Part shown: piece by piece, positions 57,401 to 63,648 of the stretch | Layout: each line of letters starts with the position of its first letter | Numbering within the stretch: the first letter of the stretch is position 1 | From: Myxococcus stipitatus | GTDB lineage: Bacteria; Myxococcota; Myxococcia; Myxococcales; Myxococcaceae | Assembly: GCF_038561935.1 (NCBI RefSeq) | Contig: NZ_CP102770.1 | Coordinates: 8,556,001-8,620,000, forward strand | Length of the DNA stretch: 64,000 bases | Reading direction: 5' to 3' | Position numbers and translations under genes: made by a program | Notes under the pieces: generated by a model | Told to the model about the DNA's origin: nothing | The model's input: only the letters and a program-made list of their open reading frames with translations | The model's database searches: none

Positions 57401-59109
57401 GAAGAGGCCGAGGCAGAGGACGCGGACGGGGCCGAGGAAGAGGCCGGGGACGCGGCCGAGACCGGCGCCGAGGGCGAGACCGTCAGCGAGGCGGCATCGC
57501 GGCACGTGTGCGCCTCGCGGCGACCGCGGGATGGCGCGCGGTGCAGGCGCTCGCGCGCATGCGTGTCGTGCCTCGCATGCAGGTCCTCCGCGTCGCACGA
57601 AACGCGGCCCGCTCCGCCGCGCCCGGCATCTCCATCCGCGTCGCGTCCCGCCACCTCGGGACGCACATGTGGACGCTGCGAGTCACGGGCCGGAGGCGCA
57701 ACCGGCGGGCCTCCGTCACGCGTGGACGCGCGTGGTTCGGTCGCAACGAGCGCAGACAGCCCTGGTACTCGGCGGCGCCCGACCAGACGGTGCGCCACCG
57801 CAGGGCGGTGAGCAACATGGAGCGACACATCACGCGAAGGGCGCGTGCGCTGCGCGACGAAACGGACGAGACGCGGGTCATCCACCGACGGCTCGCGCCT
57901 ATCATCTCGCGCGATGAGCACACGCCGTCTCCCGCCCTGCTCCAGGGCGTCACCCTGGACGTGCGGGAGAACGAGTACCACGACGAGGACCGACCTTCGG
58001 GAGACACGGACTTGCTGTACCGCTGGACCCTCTCACCCAACGCCGCCGCGCGTTGGTTCCGGGTGCCCATCCCCGCGCTCACCGGCCCGGAGAACGCGCC
58101 GACGCTCCGGTACGTTCCAGGGACGAACCCGCCCCGGCTGCATCCCTACTTGCGGCGCGCGGGCATCACGGACCTCTCGCCGACGCCGTATCGGCTGCAC
58201 CCGCCCACCCGGCGATTCATCCTGCGGCCCAATACGGAGGCGGTCATCACCGACGCGATGTGGTGGGACTTCTCGAAGACCCAGAACGACTACCTCCCGG
58301 AGCGTCGGCGCTGGTCCTCCCGCCGGTCGGGCCAGTACGGCTTCGTGCCCACCGGCCTGCTCGCCACGATGAAGCAGGAGCGCATCCGCCACGCCCGCAG
58401 GTTCTTCACGCAAGGGTCCGCCGCGAAGGGCCGCGTCCTCGCCGCCATCATGGCCCACCGGGGCGGAGACCATCCCCGTCCCTTCCGCTCGCTCCGCGAC
58501 GAGCAGCGGCACGCCGTCATCCATCCGCACGCGCTGCTGCGGCACGTCCTGGTGAGCTCGGGCATCGAGACGACGCGCGACCTCGCGATGAGGGCCGCCG
58601 CCCACCGGTTGCCGGGAGGACGGACGTCGTCGCCAGGGCCCTCGGGACAAGCGAGCGCCTGGCGCACCCTCCGCGCCGCCGATGCCGAGGCCCAGGCCCA
58701 GCTCGGGCGGTACTTCTCCGCGGCGGCATGGCCGCAGACGCGCCGGCAGCTCATCCGCTCGGGACGCATCGAGGAGAACCAGCCCCTCGCCAGCAGGAGC
58801 GGGCTCGTCGCCTACACGAGCAGCAACGGCCCCACCGCGTTCGCCGCACCCGACCTCCCGTATTACCTCCGGACGTGGATCGCCAGCCGCTTCAGGGTTC
58901 CGGGCGCCATGGGGAACAGGCGGTTGCTCGCCGCCGACAGCGACCTCACGTCGGCGGAGTGGAGGACCGCTCCGGCCGCTTACAAGTCCACGCTGCCGCC
59001 CCTGACCTTCCCGTCGACCCATGCCCTGGGCCACGTCTACGTCCGCCTCCTCACCAGCGCCGCCATTGATGGGGGCTGGGGCATGAACACCTTCTTCCCG
59101 AAGACATGA
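51418..59109 (+). CDS. Giant tandem-DUF4157 protein, candidate eCIS cargo
   Basis: A 2563-aa protein starting at the ATG inside the preceding stop. Order of regions: DUF4157 copy 1 (about 65-138; zinc motif HEVAH at 124-128); DUF4157 copy 2 (about 301-400; HEVAH at 358-362), both sharing LGAEAATRGG and ASLETVAHEVAHALQ; a Pro/Glu/Arg-rich disordered stretch (about 430-870); a long helical part (about 875-1510) ending in strongly hydrophobic, membrane-like helices (about 1320-1510); an acidic tract (about 1520-1770); a helical Gly/Ala segment (about 1770-1920, IFTGGGSAAVTAAKAV); a basic HAPRP/RPA/RG low-complexity tract (about 1928-2025); and an unrecognised C-terminal region (about 2028-2563). 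DUF4157 marks eCIS-delivered proteins. Its size, and the absence so far of a tape-measure gene, make a cargo/tape-measure hybrid possible. Codon use changes near 52,000. Confidence 0.85.
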   Translation: MKARASRAQTRATKPVERRVARRQAQRGPERALSAHDSLLDHLDAGPEATLEESWAEATTDEATMALPHRAELEARFGEDLGFIQAFAGPRVSSLLDVLGAEAATRGGEVLLSGPEASLETVAHEVAHALQSGGEVGAALPGVLAENHEAETSADAAVEAVLTGGEVETGRLDSPAMRNGNVALLRHRSRNTRTVRRTTESARAEADTDFEKAPATSLVDETGPPADNPRGDSSSHHRTHIGAERGLVCGRHDGLSVGNAKARAHGLAGLSHLPFAQGPPAARHSLAERWSQVTATAPIELPYRAELAARFGRPLEHLQVFGGPESKALLDSLGAEAATRGGQILLAGPDASLETVAHEVAHALQAGAATSEQWLGVLDIRHEAEARADAAAALVTRGAHVPSELLSASSMQHGFIALRRAARAPPSPESVAEGAEEAEDLDVDDPPVAEETPRTRTPPGQDSATRGGGGGGTAQRRTRTRQEAPEAQQATPDAAPTPAQEPGSPETPEAQREATLEPGPDRQAEIRETLQQGQESWDAASGTADDHEVSVCPRSGVRPGQEPFTPGPPLEVPAVTAEAPAAATEPDRVDEASYMSDADRALSSQVARGPSEASSSRSTEAEQAAEVRELERSLEDEAAPTPPPTPRVELTGDANPGQLADRQRELDGEVRASEQAAHTQSEEDFGEDRLAPEQDPTLGHDSQLDQLRIPEVNLEDAIPRERLDAVATDANAGQRPLDQVLVARDEDMQQFQATTELQSTTRQEVDREVSESEGAVDRMCARACSQRDRQDADATAGVASRRTRWRAETDRHVRRRQTEGQTLVRTRGEHIQRVRRDTDDRAGRRMSGARTEANRRFTEARGRASNKTREGHKRSWWQRGIDWFRSQLNKLRKWIRDFIDACRRAIHAFLEAARAAAHALVEAGHRAITATIQGTKRALDVIADNLPGELGEIARDWRDDAHRYLDEVQARVDETAADLHRSIDTHIDGLKERVDRTLDAMEEGLLGAVDFLDDCLQSNPLMAILRRVFPSLADLVDEGLDGLAQRAADQVNSWLESAMESTGLGRLTQWLEDMHTQNVCSEEGAEAAEERTCAAFESLLQHALGWFDGLLASPAARSIQDRLQANRDQAAEEQVSSVESFFGFLQRFAQPIYRVWQAIESAASSIMEVLGDVGRTVWRHVAEFLGIDPNIDPLTAIRNGIQSLWDTVVEAVQPLIDGIRGAWRWLRDNSPIGAIIDFFGRIPEAWRSLTDFASRIGDGIAEALTAAADFFRGTVIAGLERVLQGVSGVLLRVVSVADAFAQGVLGALEGLLSWESGIALLDALVGVVQAVLAPIVAGLRLLADCAIFFWRTIASGIGDLLSWLRTLADIAVGIVTALIAPPLSLVTFFAGAVWLYIIPQCFKAPILNFFLDICIRLLRFLPEPADFLLAAVYNGALSFLETLRASPDEQKVKAIDLFASIFAGNVELAAGFAVGLLKGVWESTGGTIIFLLQAIGWLIMLPVRLVQWAVGLANGTTEEEGVTPGGAASAETSSEGATQSPEETPDDSGVALRHARDPPGQRASESRPEGESPRPADTLPVESPRAEASRTAGTDPERPTGPVPQQTGPSATGEDAARARAEPERPEERAEEDQGALGPSTQEEDEAEQDSEEEEEDVDETEAGEEEEGELGSDEPEEAPVSEPRPEIRVPTPRAPPSPTAPPVLDASRSTGARPTPPTSVRTSVPEPTVAAPPEEATAQPETGTEAATTESENGAPAQGEQAPAAPDLPSVADFFRQLATEGFTRDDVRGLLDSIRAASRGLVRSLARSAAQSLMQALNARGAAYQIGEAMGTIAGMVVVEVVLAIFTGGGSAAVTAAKAVLQGSRGVARLASVVSRLRRAVQPLIEMIGRIRRAGQGLLSRVMGWLDNVVQWMQRTLRRFLGRGGHTPPVRPHAPRPHAPRPHAPRPARPAGPRRPARPARPRRPARPARGRRPGPRRRPSTPRRPARGRGRGRGRGRGRGRGRGRGRGRGRDRRRGRDRQRGGIAARVRLAATAGWRAVQALARMRVVPRMQVLRVARNAARSAAPGISIRVASRHLGTHMWTLRVTGRRRNRRASVTRGRAWFGRNERRQPWYSAAPDQTVRHRRAVSNMERHITRRARALRDETDETRVIHRRLAPIISRDEHTPSPALLQGVTLDVRENEYHDEDRPSGDTDLLYRWTLSPNAAARWFRVPIPALTGPENAPTLRYVPGTNPPRLHPYLRRAGITDLSPTPYRLHPPTRRFILRPNTEAVITDAMWWDFSKTQNDYLPERRRWSSRRSGQYGFVPTGLLATMKQERIRHARRFFTQGSAAKGRVLAAIMAHRGGDHPRPFRSLRDEQRHAVIHPHALLRHVLVSSGIETTRDLAMRAAAHRLPGGRTSSPGPSGQASAWRTLRAADAEAQAQLGRYFSAAAWPQTRRQLIRSGRIEENQPLASRSGLVAYTSSNGPTAFAAPDLPYYLRTWIASRFRVPGAMGNRRLLAADSDLTSAEWRTAPAAYKSTLPPLTFPSTHALGHVYVRLLTSAAIDGGWGMNTFFPKT
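57200..57490 (+). repeat. Low-complexity Arg/Pro/Gly-coding tract
   Basis: Inside the giant gene, this tract codes first for HAPRP and RPA/RPR units and then for about 15 consecutive Arg-Gly pairs. The DNA is a run of CGAGGC/CGCGGC-type hexamers. It makes an extremely basic linker right before the C-terminal region. Confidence 0.8.
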
Positions 59110-60290
59110 GCAAGCCATCCCGTCGCGAGCGCATCCAGGAGGAGTTCGAGTCGGGCAAGACCGACTTCGCGGGCGAGCGCCTGCACGGAACCCGCCTGGA
59201 GGGCGTGAAGCTCCCGGGTGTGAATCTCCAGGACGCGAGCCTGACGGGCGCAAACCTCCAGAAGTCCGTCCTGACGGGCGCGAACCTCCGAGGCGTCCGC
59301 GCCCGCGCCGCCGACCTCTCGGGCGCCGACGTGAGCCAGGCCGTGCTGGACGGAGGCGACTTCAACCGGGCCAAGGCCGACGAGACGAACCTCCGCGGAG
59401 CCTCGCTGGTCGAGAGCAACTGGTACCTGGTCCCCCTGTCGAAGGCGGACCTCCGCGACGCCGACCTCCAGAAGGCTCAACTGCGCCGCTGCCTGCTCGA
59501 CGGCGCGGACCTGCGGGGCGCCCGGCTCACCGACTGCAACCTGCGGCAGGCGCGCTACACACAGCAGACCCTGTGGCCGGAGGGCTTCGACGCGACACGC
59601 TCGGGGGCGCTCGGGCCCGGCGCGGTCGCGACCGGGGCCTGGCACAAGCGCGCCATCCTCATCCAGTACGACCTGCGCGGCGCGAAGCTGGAGGGCATCC
59701 GGTTGCAGGGAGCCTTCCTGGTCCAGTGCGACCTGCGTGACGCGGACCTCACCGGCGCGAACCTGCGGGGCGCGCACGTGTTGAACTCGGACCTGCGGGG
59801 CGCGAACTTGAGCGGCGCGATTCTCCAGGGCGCGGACCTCCAATCCGCCGACCTCACGACGACCGTGCTGGAGCGCGCCAGCTATGACGCACGAACCCGC
59901 TGGCCCCGCCGCTTCGACGTGTCGGAGACGGGCGCCATCGGTCCAGCCACGAAGCTGAAGGAGCGGGACCTCTCCGGTGCGAAGCTGCCCGGGCTGGACT
60001 TGAGTGGGTGTGACCTGTCGGGCGCCAACCTCCAGGGTGCCGTCCTCTCACGCGCCTCCCTGCGCGGCGCCAACCTGCGCGGCGCCCGGATGTCTGGGGT
60101 CCGAGCCGATGGCTGTGATTTCGTCAAGGCCCTGCTCGCGAATACCCAGATGGACCACGCCAACCTGCGCCGTTGCCTCTTCACAGGCGCGGATCTCTCA
60201 CACGCGGACCTGCGCTTTTCTGATTTGCGCAAGGCCGATTTCACCGGCGCGGACTTGACGGAGACCAGCACTGAGGGCGTGAGGCGGTAA
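59106..60290 (+). CDS. Pentapeptide-repeat protein in the eCIS operon
   Basis: A 394-aa protein coupled by ATGA to the giant DUF4157 gene. After a basic start (MSKPSRRERIQEEFESGKTDF) it consists of A(D/N)LxG-type pentapeptide repeats, which fold as a right-handed four-sided beta-helix. Two interruptions share a pattern, TLWPEGFDATRSGALGPGA and TRWPRRFDVSETGAIGPAT, dividing the repeats into three blocks, a layout seen in other bacterial pentapeptide proteins. There is no signal peptide. It could be a structural or loading factor, or a protector against the cargo encoded before it. Pentapeptide proteins such as Qnr mimic DNA, but nothing specific here points to gyrase. Confidence 0.85.
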   Translation: MSKPSRRERIQEEFESGKTDFAGERLHGTRLEGVKLPGVNLQDASLTGANLQKSVLTGANLRGVRARAADLSGADVSQAVLDGGDFNRAKADETNLRGASLVESNWYLVPLSKADLRDADLQKAQLRRCLLDGADLRGARLTDCNLRQARYTQQTLWPEGFDATRSGALGPGAVATGAWHKRAILIQYDLRGAKLEGIRLQGAFLVQCDLRDADLTGANLRGAHVLNSDLRGANLSGAILQGADLQSADLTTTVLERASYDARTRWPRRFDVSETGAIGPATKLKERDLSGAKLPGLDLSGCDLSGANLQGAVLSRASLRGANLRGARMSGVRADGCDFVKALLANTQMDHANLRRCLFTGADLSHADLRFSDLRKADFTGADLTETSTEGVRR

Positions 60291-60324
60291 TCCCCCTCCC
60301 CAGGGTGGCTCGGGGCCTTGCGTC

Positions 60325-60353
60325 TTTACGTGTTTCACTCGCCGTGCTGTATT
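60325..60353 (+). promoter_or_regulatory. Possible internal promoter before the baseplate half of the operon
   Basis: TTTACG (60325-60330) and TGTATT (60348-60353) are 17 nt apart in the only sizeable gap (86 nt) after the sheath genes. It would allow separate transcription of the baseplate genes. The -10 match is weak. Confidence 0.35.
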
Positions 60354-60376
60354 TTGGGGACAGGGGGCTCACCATC

Positions 60377-61006
60377 GTGTCCGCGTTCCCACGTTCGCCA
60401 CGTACGCAGCAAGGCGCGCTCGTCGCGATTGAACCCCTCGCGTCGACCCCAACGACAGTCCTCTTCCAATACAATCCCCATACCCTCACAAGACAGCTCG
60501 AGGCGCGCGGCGCGGATGGAGGTCCCGCCGCCACCAGCTACACCGGCGCCCCTGTCGAGACCATCAACGTCGAGGTCGAGCTGGACGCGACCGATGCGCT
60601 GGAGGTCCAGGACCCGACCGCGCTCGCGCTCGGCATCCATCCGCAGCTCGCCGCGCTGGAGCGCCTGGTCTATCCGCCCTCGTCTCGAGTCATCGCCAAT
60701 GTCGCGCTCGCCGCGCTCGGCAGCATCGAGGTCATCCCGCCCTCGGGGCCGCTCATCCTGTTCGTCTGGGGCGTGAAGCGCGTCCTGCCCGTCAGCATCA
60801 AGCAGTTCTCGGTGACGGAAGAAGCGCACGACCCGAACCTCAATCCCATCCGCGCGCGTGTCTCCCTGGGCCTGCGCGTGCTGAGCACCGATGACCTGGG
60901 TCCCCTGAACCGGGGCCATGACCTGTTCCTCGCGCATCAGGTCGCGAAGGAGGTCATGGCGCGGCTCGCCTCGGTCTCCACCTTGCCCATCCCGTTGAGC
61001 CGCTGA
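60377..61006 (+). CDS. CIS tube adaptor protein (Afp7/Pvc7-like)
   Basis: A 209-aa protein if begun at the GTG at 60377, which has CAGGGGG 9 nt upstream; the open frame reaches 60305. The CIS-tube family core is evident: TVLFQYNPHTLTRQLEARGADGG, then PVETINVEVELDATDAL, PQLAALERLVYPPSSRV, PLILFVWGVKRVLPVSIKQFSVTEEAHDPNLNPIRARVSLGLRVL. Homologs link the tube to the spike complex, often with a LysM part that here is supplied by the next, separate gene. It begins the baseplate half of the operon. Confidence 0.88.
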   Translation: MSAFPRSPRTQQGALVAIEPLASTPTTVLFQYNPHTLTRQLEARGADGGPAATSYTGAPVETINVEVELDATDALEVQDPTALALGIHPQLAALERLVYPPSSRVIANVALAALGSIEVIPPSGPLILFVWGVKRVLPVSIKQFSVTEEAHDPNLNPIRARVSLGLRVLSTDDLGPLNRGHDLFLAHQVAKEVMARLASVSTLPIPLSR

Positions 61007-61015
61007 GGTCCGTCC

Positions 61016-61309
61016 ATGATTGACTCGACCAGCCGATACGCAGCGCTGAGCCAGACGCCCCTGGTCTGGACCGACCCGAGCGGCCGGGAGATTCGCTACG
61101 TGCCGCGCCGCTTCCTCGCCCCCGCGGACTCGTACGAGGTGCTCGCGGAGGCGGTGGTGCTGGGAGGCGACAGGCTGGACCTCGTCGCGGTGCGGATGCT
61201 CGGCTCCGCGGAGGCGTGGTGGCGCGTGGCGGACGCCAACGAGACACTCGACCCCGAGACGCTCACCTCCGAGCCTGGCGTGCGCCTGCGCGTGCCCGTC
61301 CCCCGCTGA
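61016..61309 (+). CDS. gpX/LysM-like baseplate protein
   Basis: A 97-aa protein 9 nt after the tube adaptor. The sequence RYAALSQTPLVWTDPSGREIRYVPRRFLAPADSYEVLAEAVVLGGDRLDLVAVRMLGSAEAWWRVADANETLDPETLTSEPGVRLRVPVP fits the small tail protein X/LysM-like adaptors of contractile systems. WWRVADANET and the terminal RLRVPVP are the usual landmarks. It probably sits at the junction of tube and hub. Confidence 0.82.
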   Translation: MIDSTSRYAALSQTPLVWTDPSGREIRYVPRRFLAPADSYEVLAEAVVLGGDRLDLVAVRMLGSAEAWWRVADANETLDPETLTSEPGVRLRVPVPR

Positions 61310-61315
61310 GCGCCC

Positions 61316-62461
61316 ATGCTCCCTTCGGTCATCCTGACGATGCTGGCCGGGCCCGCCGTCCCGCTGCCAGCGCCCGACCTGGCGGCGGTGCTCGACAGCG
61401 CCAGCGTCAGCCACAGCGACGAGGGACGCTCGACCTTCCAGGTGGTGTTCCGCGCCCTGCGTGACGCGACCACGGGGCTCTTGGACCACCCGCTGCTGCT
61501 CAGCCAGCGGCTCAAGGTGGGCACGCGCCTGGTCTTGATGGTGACGGTCAACGCCATTCCCCAGGTGCTGATGGACGGCATCATCACGCACCAACAGCTC
61601 AACCCGGGAGACAAGCCGGGCAGCGGCTCCATCACCGTCACGGGCGAGGACCTGGGCGTGCTGCTGGACCAGGTGGAGCTGCGCATGCCCTTTCCGGGCA
61701 ACGACACCGCGCTCGCCTATCTCCTGCTCGCGCCCTATGCGGCGGTGGGCCTGGTGCCCCTGGTGCTGCCGCCGCCCACGGACATCCCGCCCGACCCGAC
61801 GCGCGAGATTCCCCATCCCCAGGGCACCGCGTGGGCGATTCTCTCCGAGAAGGCGCGGCAGCACAGCTGCTCGTTCTTCATCTTCCCCGGGCCGCTCCCC
61901 GGGCAGAGCACGGCCTACTTCGGTCCCCGCATCCCCGCGTTCATCCCGCAGCGCGCGCTCACCACGGGCATGGGCGCGGCCAACAACGTCACGAGCATCT
62001 CCTTCCAGCACGACGGCACCACGTCCACGCAAGTGGTCGGTCTGGTCCAGGACGACAGCCCCGCCGTCACGCTGCCACCGCTGCCCGTCTATGGCGTCCC
62101 GGTGCTCACCCCACCGCTGGCCACGATGCCGTCGCTCTACGTCAACCAGCCCATCGTGAAGCTGAAGTACCTGGAGCCCACCACGCGCTCCAACTACGTG
62201 CGCGCGTTGCTCCAGGCCTCATCGGAGACGACCAGCTCGACGGTGAAGGCGGTGACGGCCTCGGGTGAGCTGGATACGGCGCGCTACGGGATGGTGCTGT
62301 ATGCGCGCCAGCTCGTGGGCGTGCGGGGCGCGGGCTACAGCTTCGACGGGCTGTACTACGTGAAGAGCGTCTCGCACACCATCAAGCGCGGTGAATACAA
62401 ACAGAGCTTCCAGCTGTCGCGTGAGGGGCTCGGCTCCACGGTTCCGGCGGTCATCCCATGA
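61316..62461 (+). CDS. Baseplate hub protein (gp27/VgrG N-terminal-like, Afp8a type)
   Basis: A 381-aa protein of the phage late control D/gp27 superfamily. Landmarks: a beta-rich N-terminal barrel (SASVSHSDEGRSTFQVVFRALRD, LLLSQRLKVGTRLVLMVTV, QVLMDGIITHQQLNPGDKPGSGSITVTGEDLGVLLDQ), a helical insert with AWAILSEKARQHSCSFFIFPG, and a C-terminal YYVKSVSHTIKRGEYKQSFQLSREG. In T4 the trimeric hub holds the spike. Hub and spike, fused as VgrG in T6SS and some eCIS, are two genes here, coupled by ATGA. Confidence 0.9.
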   Translation: MLPSVILTMLAGPAVPLPAPDLAAVLDSASVSHSDEGRSTFQVVFRALRDATTGLLDHPLLLSQRLKVGTRLVLMVTVNAIPQVLMDGIITHQQLNPGDKPGSGSITVTGEDLGVLLDQVELRMPFPGNDTALAYLLLAPYAAVGLVPLVLPPPTDIPPDPTREIPHPQGTAWAILSEKARQHSCSFFIFPGPLPGQSTAYFGPRIPAFIPQRALTTGMGAANNVTSISFQHDGTTSTQVVGLVQDDSPAVTLPPLPVYGVPVLTPPLATMPSLYVNQPIVKLKYLEPTTRSNYVRALLQASSETTSSTVKAVTASGELDTARYGMVLYARQLVGVRGAGYSFDGLYYVKSVSHTIKRGEYKQSFQLSREGLGSTVPAVIP

Positions 62462-62955
62462 CGGCGTACTACGGAAAGTATCGCGGCACGGTCATCAACA
62501 ACTTCGACCCGCTCCAGATTGGCCGGGTGCAGATCAGCTGTCCCGCGGTGCTGGGAGAGAGCGTGCTCGCCTGGGCGATGCCGTGTGTCCCGTATGCCGG
62601 CGACGGAGAGGGCCTGTTCCTCATCCCGCCCATCGGCGCGAACCTGTGGGTCGAGTTCGAGGCGGGAGACCGCGACAAGCCCATCTGGGTGGGAGGCTTC
62701 TGGAACGTGGGCCGCACGCCCGCGCTGCCCGCGCTGCCCACCACCAAGGTGCTCAAGACGGGCGGCGCCACGCTCAAGCTGGATGACCTGCCGGGCGCGG
62801 GCGGCGTCACGTTGGAGGTGGGTCCTCCGGTGGTGGCGATTCCCGTGAAGATTGCCCTGAGCGCGCAGGGCATCGAAATCTCCTGCGGCGGCGCGAGCGT
62901 GAAGCTCGACCCCGTGCGCGTGAGCCTCAACAACGGTGCCCTGGAGGTGGTGTGA
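62458..62955 (+). CDS. Spike protein (gp5/VgrG C-terminal-like, baseplate V type)
   Basis: A 165-aa protein with the gp5 OB-fold: YYGKYRGTVINNFDPLQIGRVQISCPAVLGESVLAWAMPCVPYAGDGEGLFLIPPIGANLWVEFEAGDRDKPIWVGGFW. After it comes a short beta-helix-like tail (GVTLEVGPPVVAIPVKIALSAQGIEISCGGASVKLDPVRVSLNNGALEVV) that should form the trimeric needle. It has no lysozyme domain. The start overlaps the hub stop, and the stop overlaps the PAAR-like start, consistent with assembly of hub, spike and tip as one unit. Confidence 0.9.
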   Translation: MTAYYGKYRGTVINNFDPLQIGRVQISCPAVLGESVLAWAMPCVPYAGDGEGLFLIPPIGANLWVEFEAGDRDKPIWVGGFWNVGRTPALPALPTTKVLKTGGATLKLDDLPGAGGVTLEVGPPVVAIPVKIALSAQGIEISCGGASVKLDPVRVSLNNGALEVV

Positions 62956-63290
62956 TGGGTTCTCCCGTCCTGCATCAGGGAGCGATGGTGCAGTGTCCGC
63001 ATGGCGTCCCCGCGCAGCCCATTCCGTCGCAGGTGCGGGTGATGACGAACCACCAGCCGCTGCTCACGCAGAGCGACGTCTTCACCATCGCGGGCTGCCC
63101 CTTCCAGCTCCCCGGGCCCACGCCGTCGCCCTGCGTGCAGGTCCGGTGGGTGACAGCCTCGCTGCGCGTGCGCGCCTCGGGGGTGCCGGTGCTGCTCCAG
63201 ACGAGCTCATCACTGTGCCTCGCGGGCACGCAGGCGCCGCAGGGCCCCGCGCTGGTCGCGGGCGTCTCGCCGCGGGTGAGCGCGCTATGA
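62955..63290 (+). CDS. PAAR-like spike tip protein
   Basis: A 111-aa protein. The ATG at 62955 overlaps the preceding stop (TGATG) and has GGAGG 8 nt upstream; a GTG at 62952 is also possible. MGSPVLHQGAMVQCPHGVPAQP is the usual opening of PAAR-like tips in eCIS. Cys and His residues that could bind the tip metal are seen in VQCPHG, IAGCPF, SPCVQV and SSLCLAG. It should cap the spike and pierce the target membrane. No effector domain is attached. Confidence 0.82.
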   Translation: MGSPVLHQGAMVQCPHGVPAQPIPSQVRVMTNHQPLLTQSDVFTIAGCPFQLPGPTPSPCVQVRWVTASLRVRASGVPVLLQTSSSLCLAGTQAPQGPALVAGVSPRVSAL

Positions 63291-63646
63291 AGACGCTCTC
63301 CTTCCCCTACCGCATCGACCAGACCGGCCGCACGGCGATGGCGGGGCCCGACGACGAGCTGCGGGAGCTCATCGAGCAGCTGCTGTTCGTCGCGCCCGGC
63401 GAGCGGGTCATGCGCCCGACGTTCGGCAGCGGCGCGGCGCAGCTGGTCTTCGCACCGGCCAGTGAGCAGATGGCGGCGACCGCGCAGCACCTCGTCCAGG
63501 GGGCGCTGCAAGCGTGGCTGGGCGACAGAATCCTCGTGGAGGGCATCGACGTCCAGGCGGAGGAGTCGGTGCTCACGGTGACGCTGCGCTACCGCACGCG
63601 CATCACCGCCGAGACACGCAGCGTGGTCGTCAGAGGGCAGGTGTAG
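63287..63646 (+). CDS. gp25-like baseplate wedge protein
   Basis: A 119-aa protein of the GPW/gp25 family. The start overlaps the PAAR-like stop by ATGA. Landmarks are SFPYRIDQTGRTAMAGPDDELRELIEQLLFVAPGERVMRPTFGSGAAQLVFAP, in which the PGER and MRPTFG stretch is the family hallmark, followed by RILVEGIDVQAEESVLTVTLRYRT. It forms part of the inner baseplate and nucleates sheath assembly. Confidence 0.93.
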   Translation: MKTLSFPYRIDQTGRTAMAGPDDELRELIEQLLFVAPGERVMRPTFGSGAAQLVFAPASEQMAATAQHLVQGALQAWLGDRILVEGIDVQAEESVLTVTLRYRTRITAETRSVVVRGQV

Positions 63647-63648
63647 CC

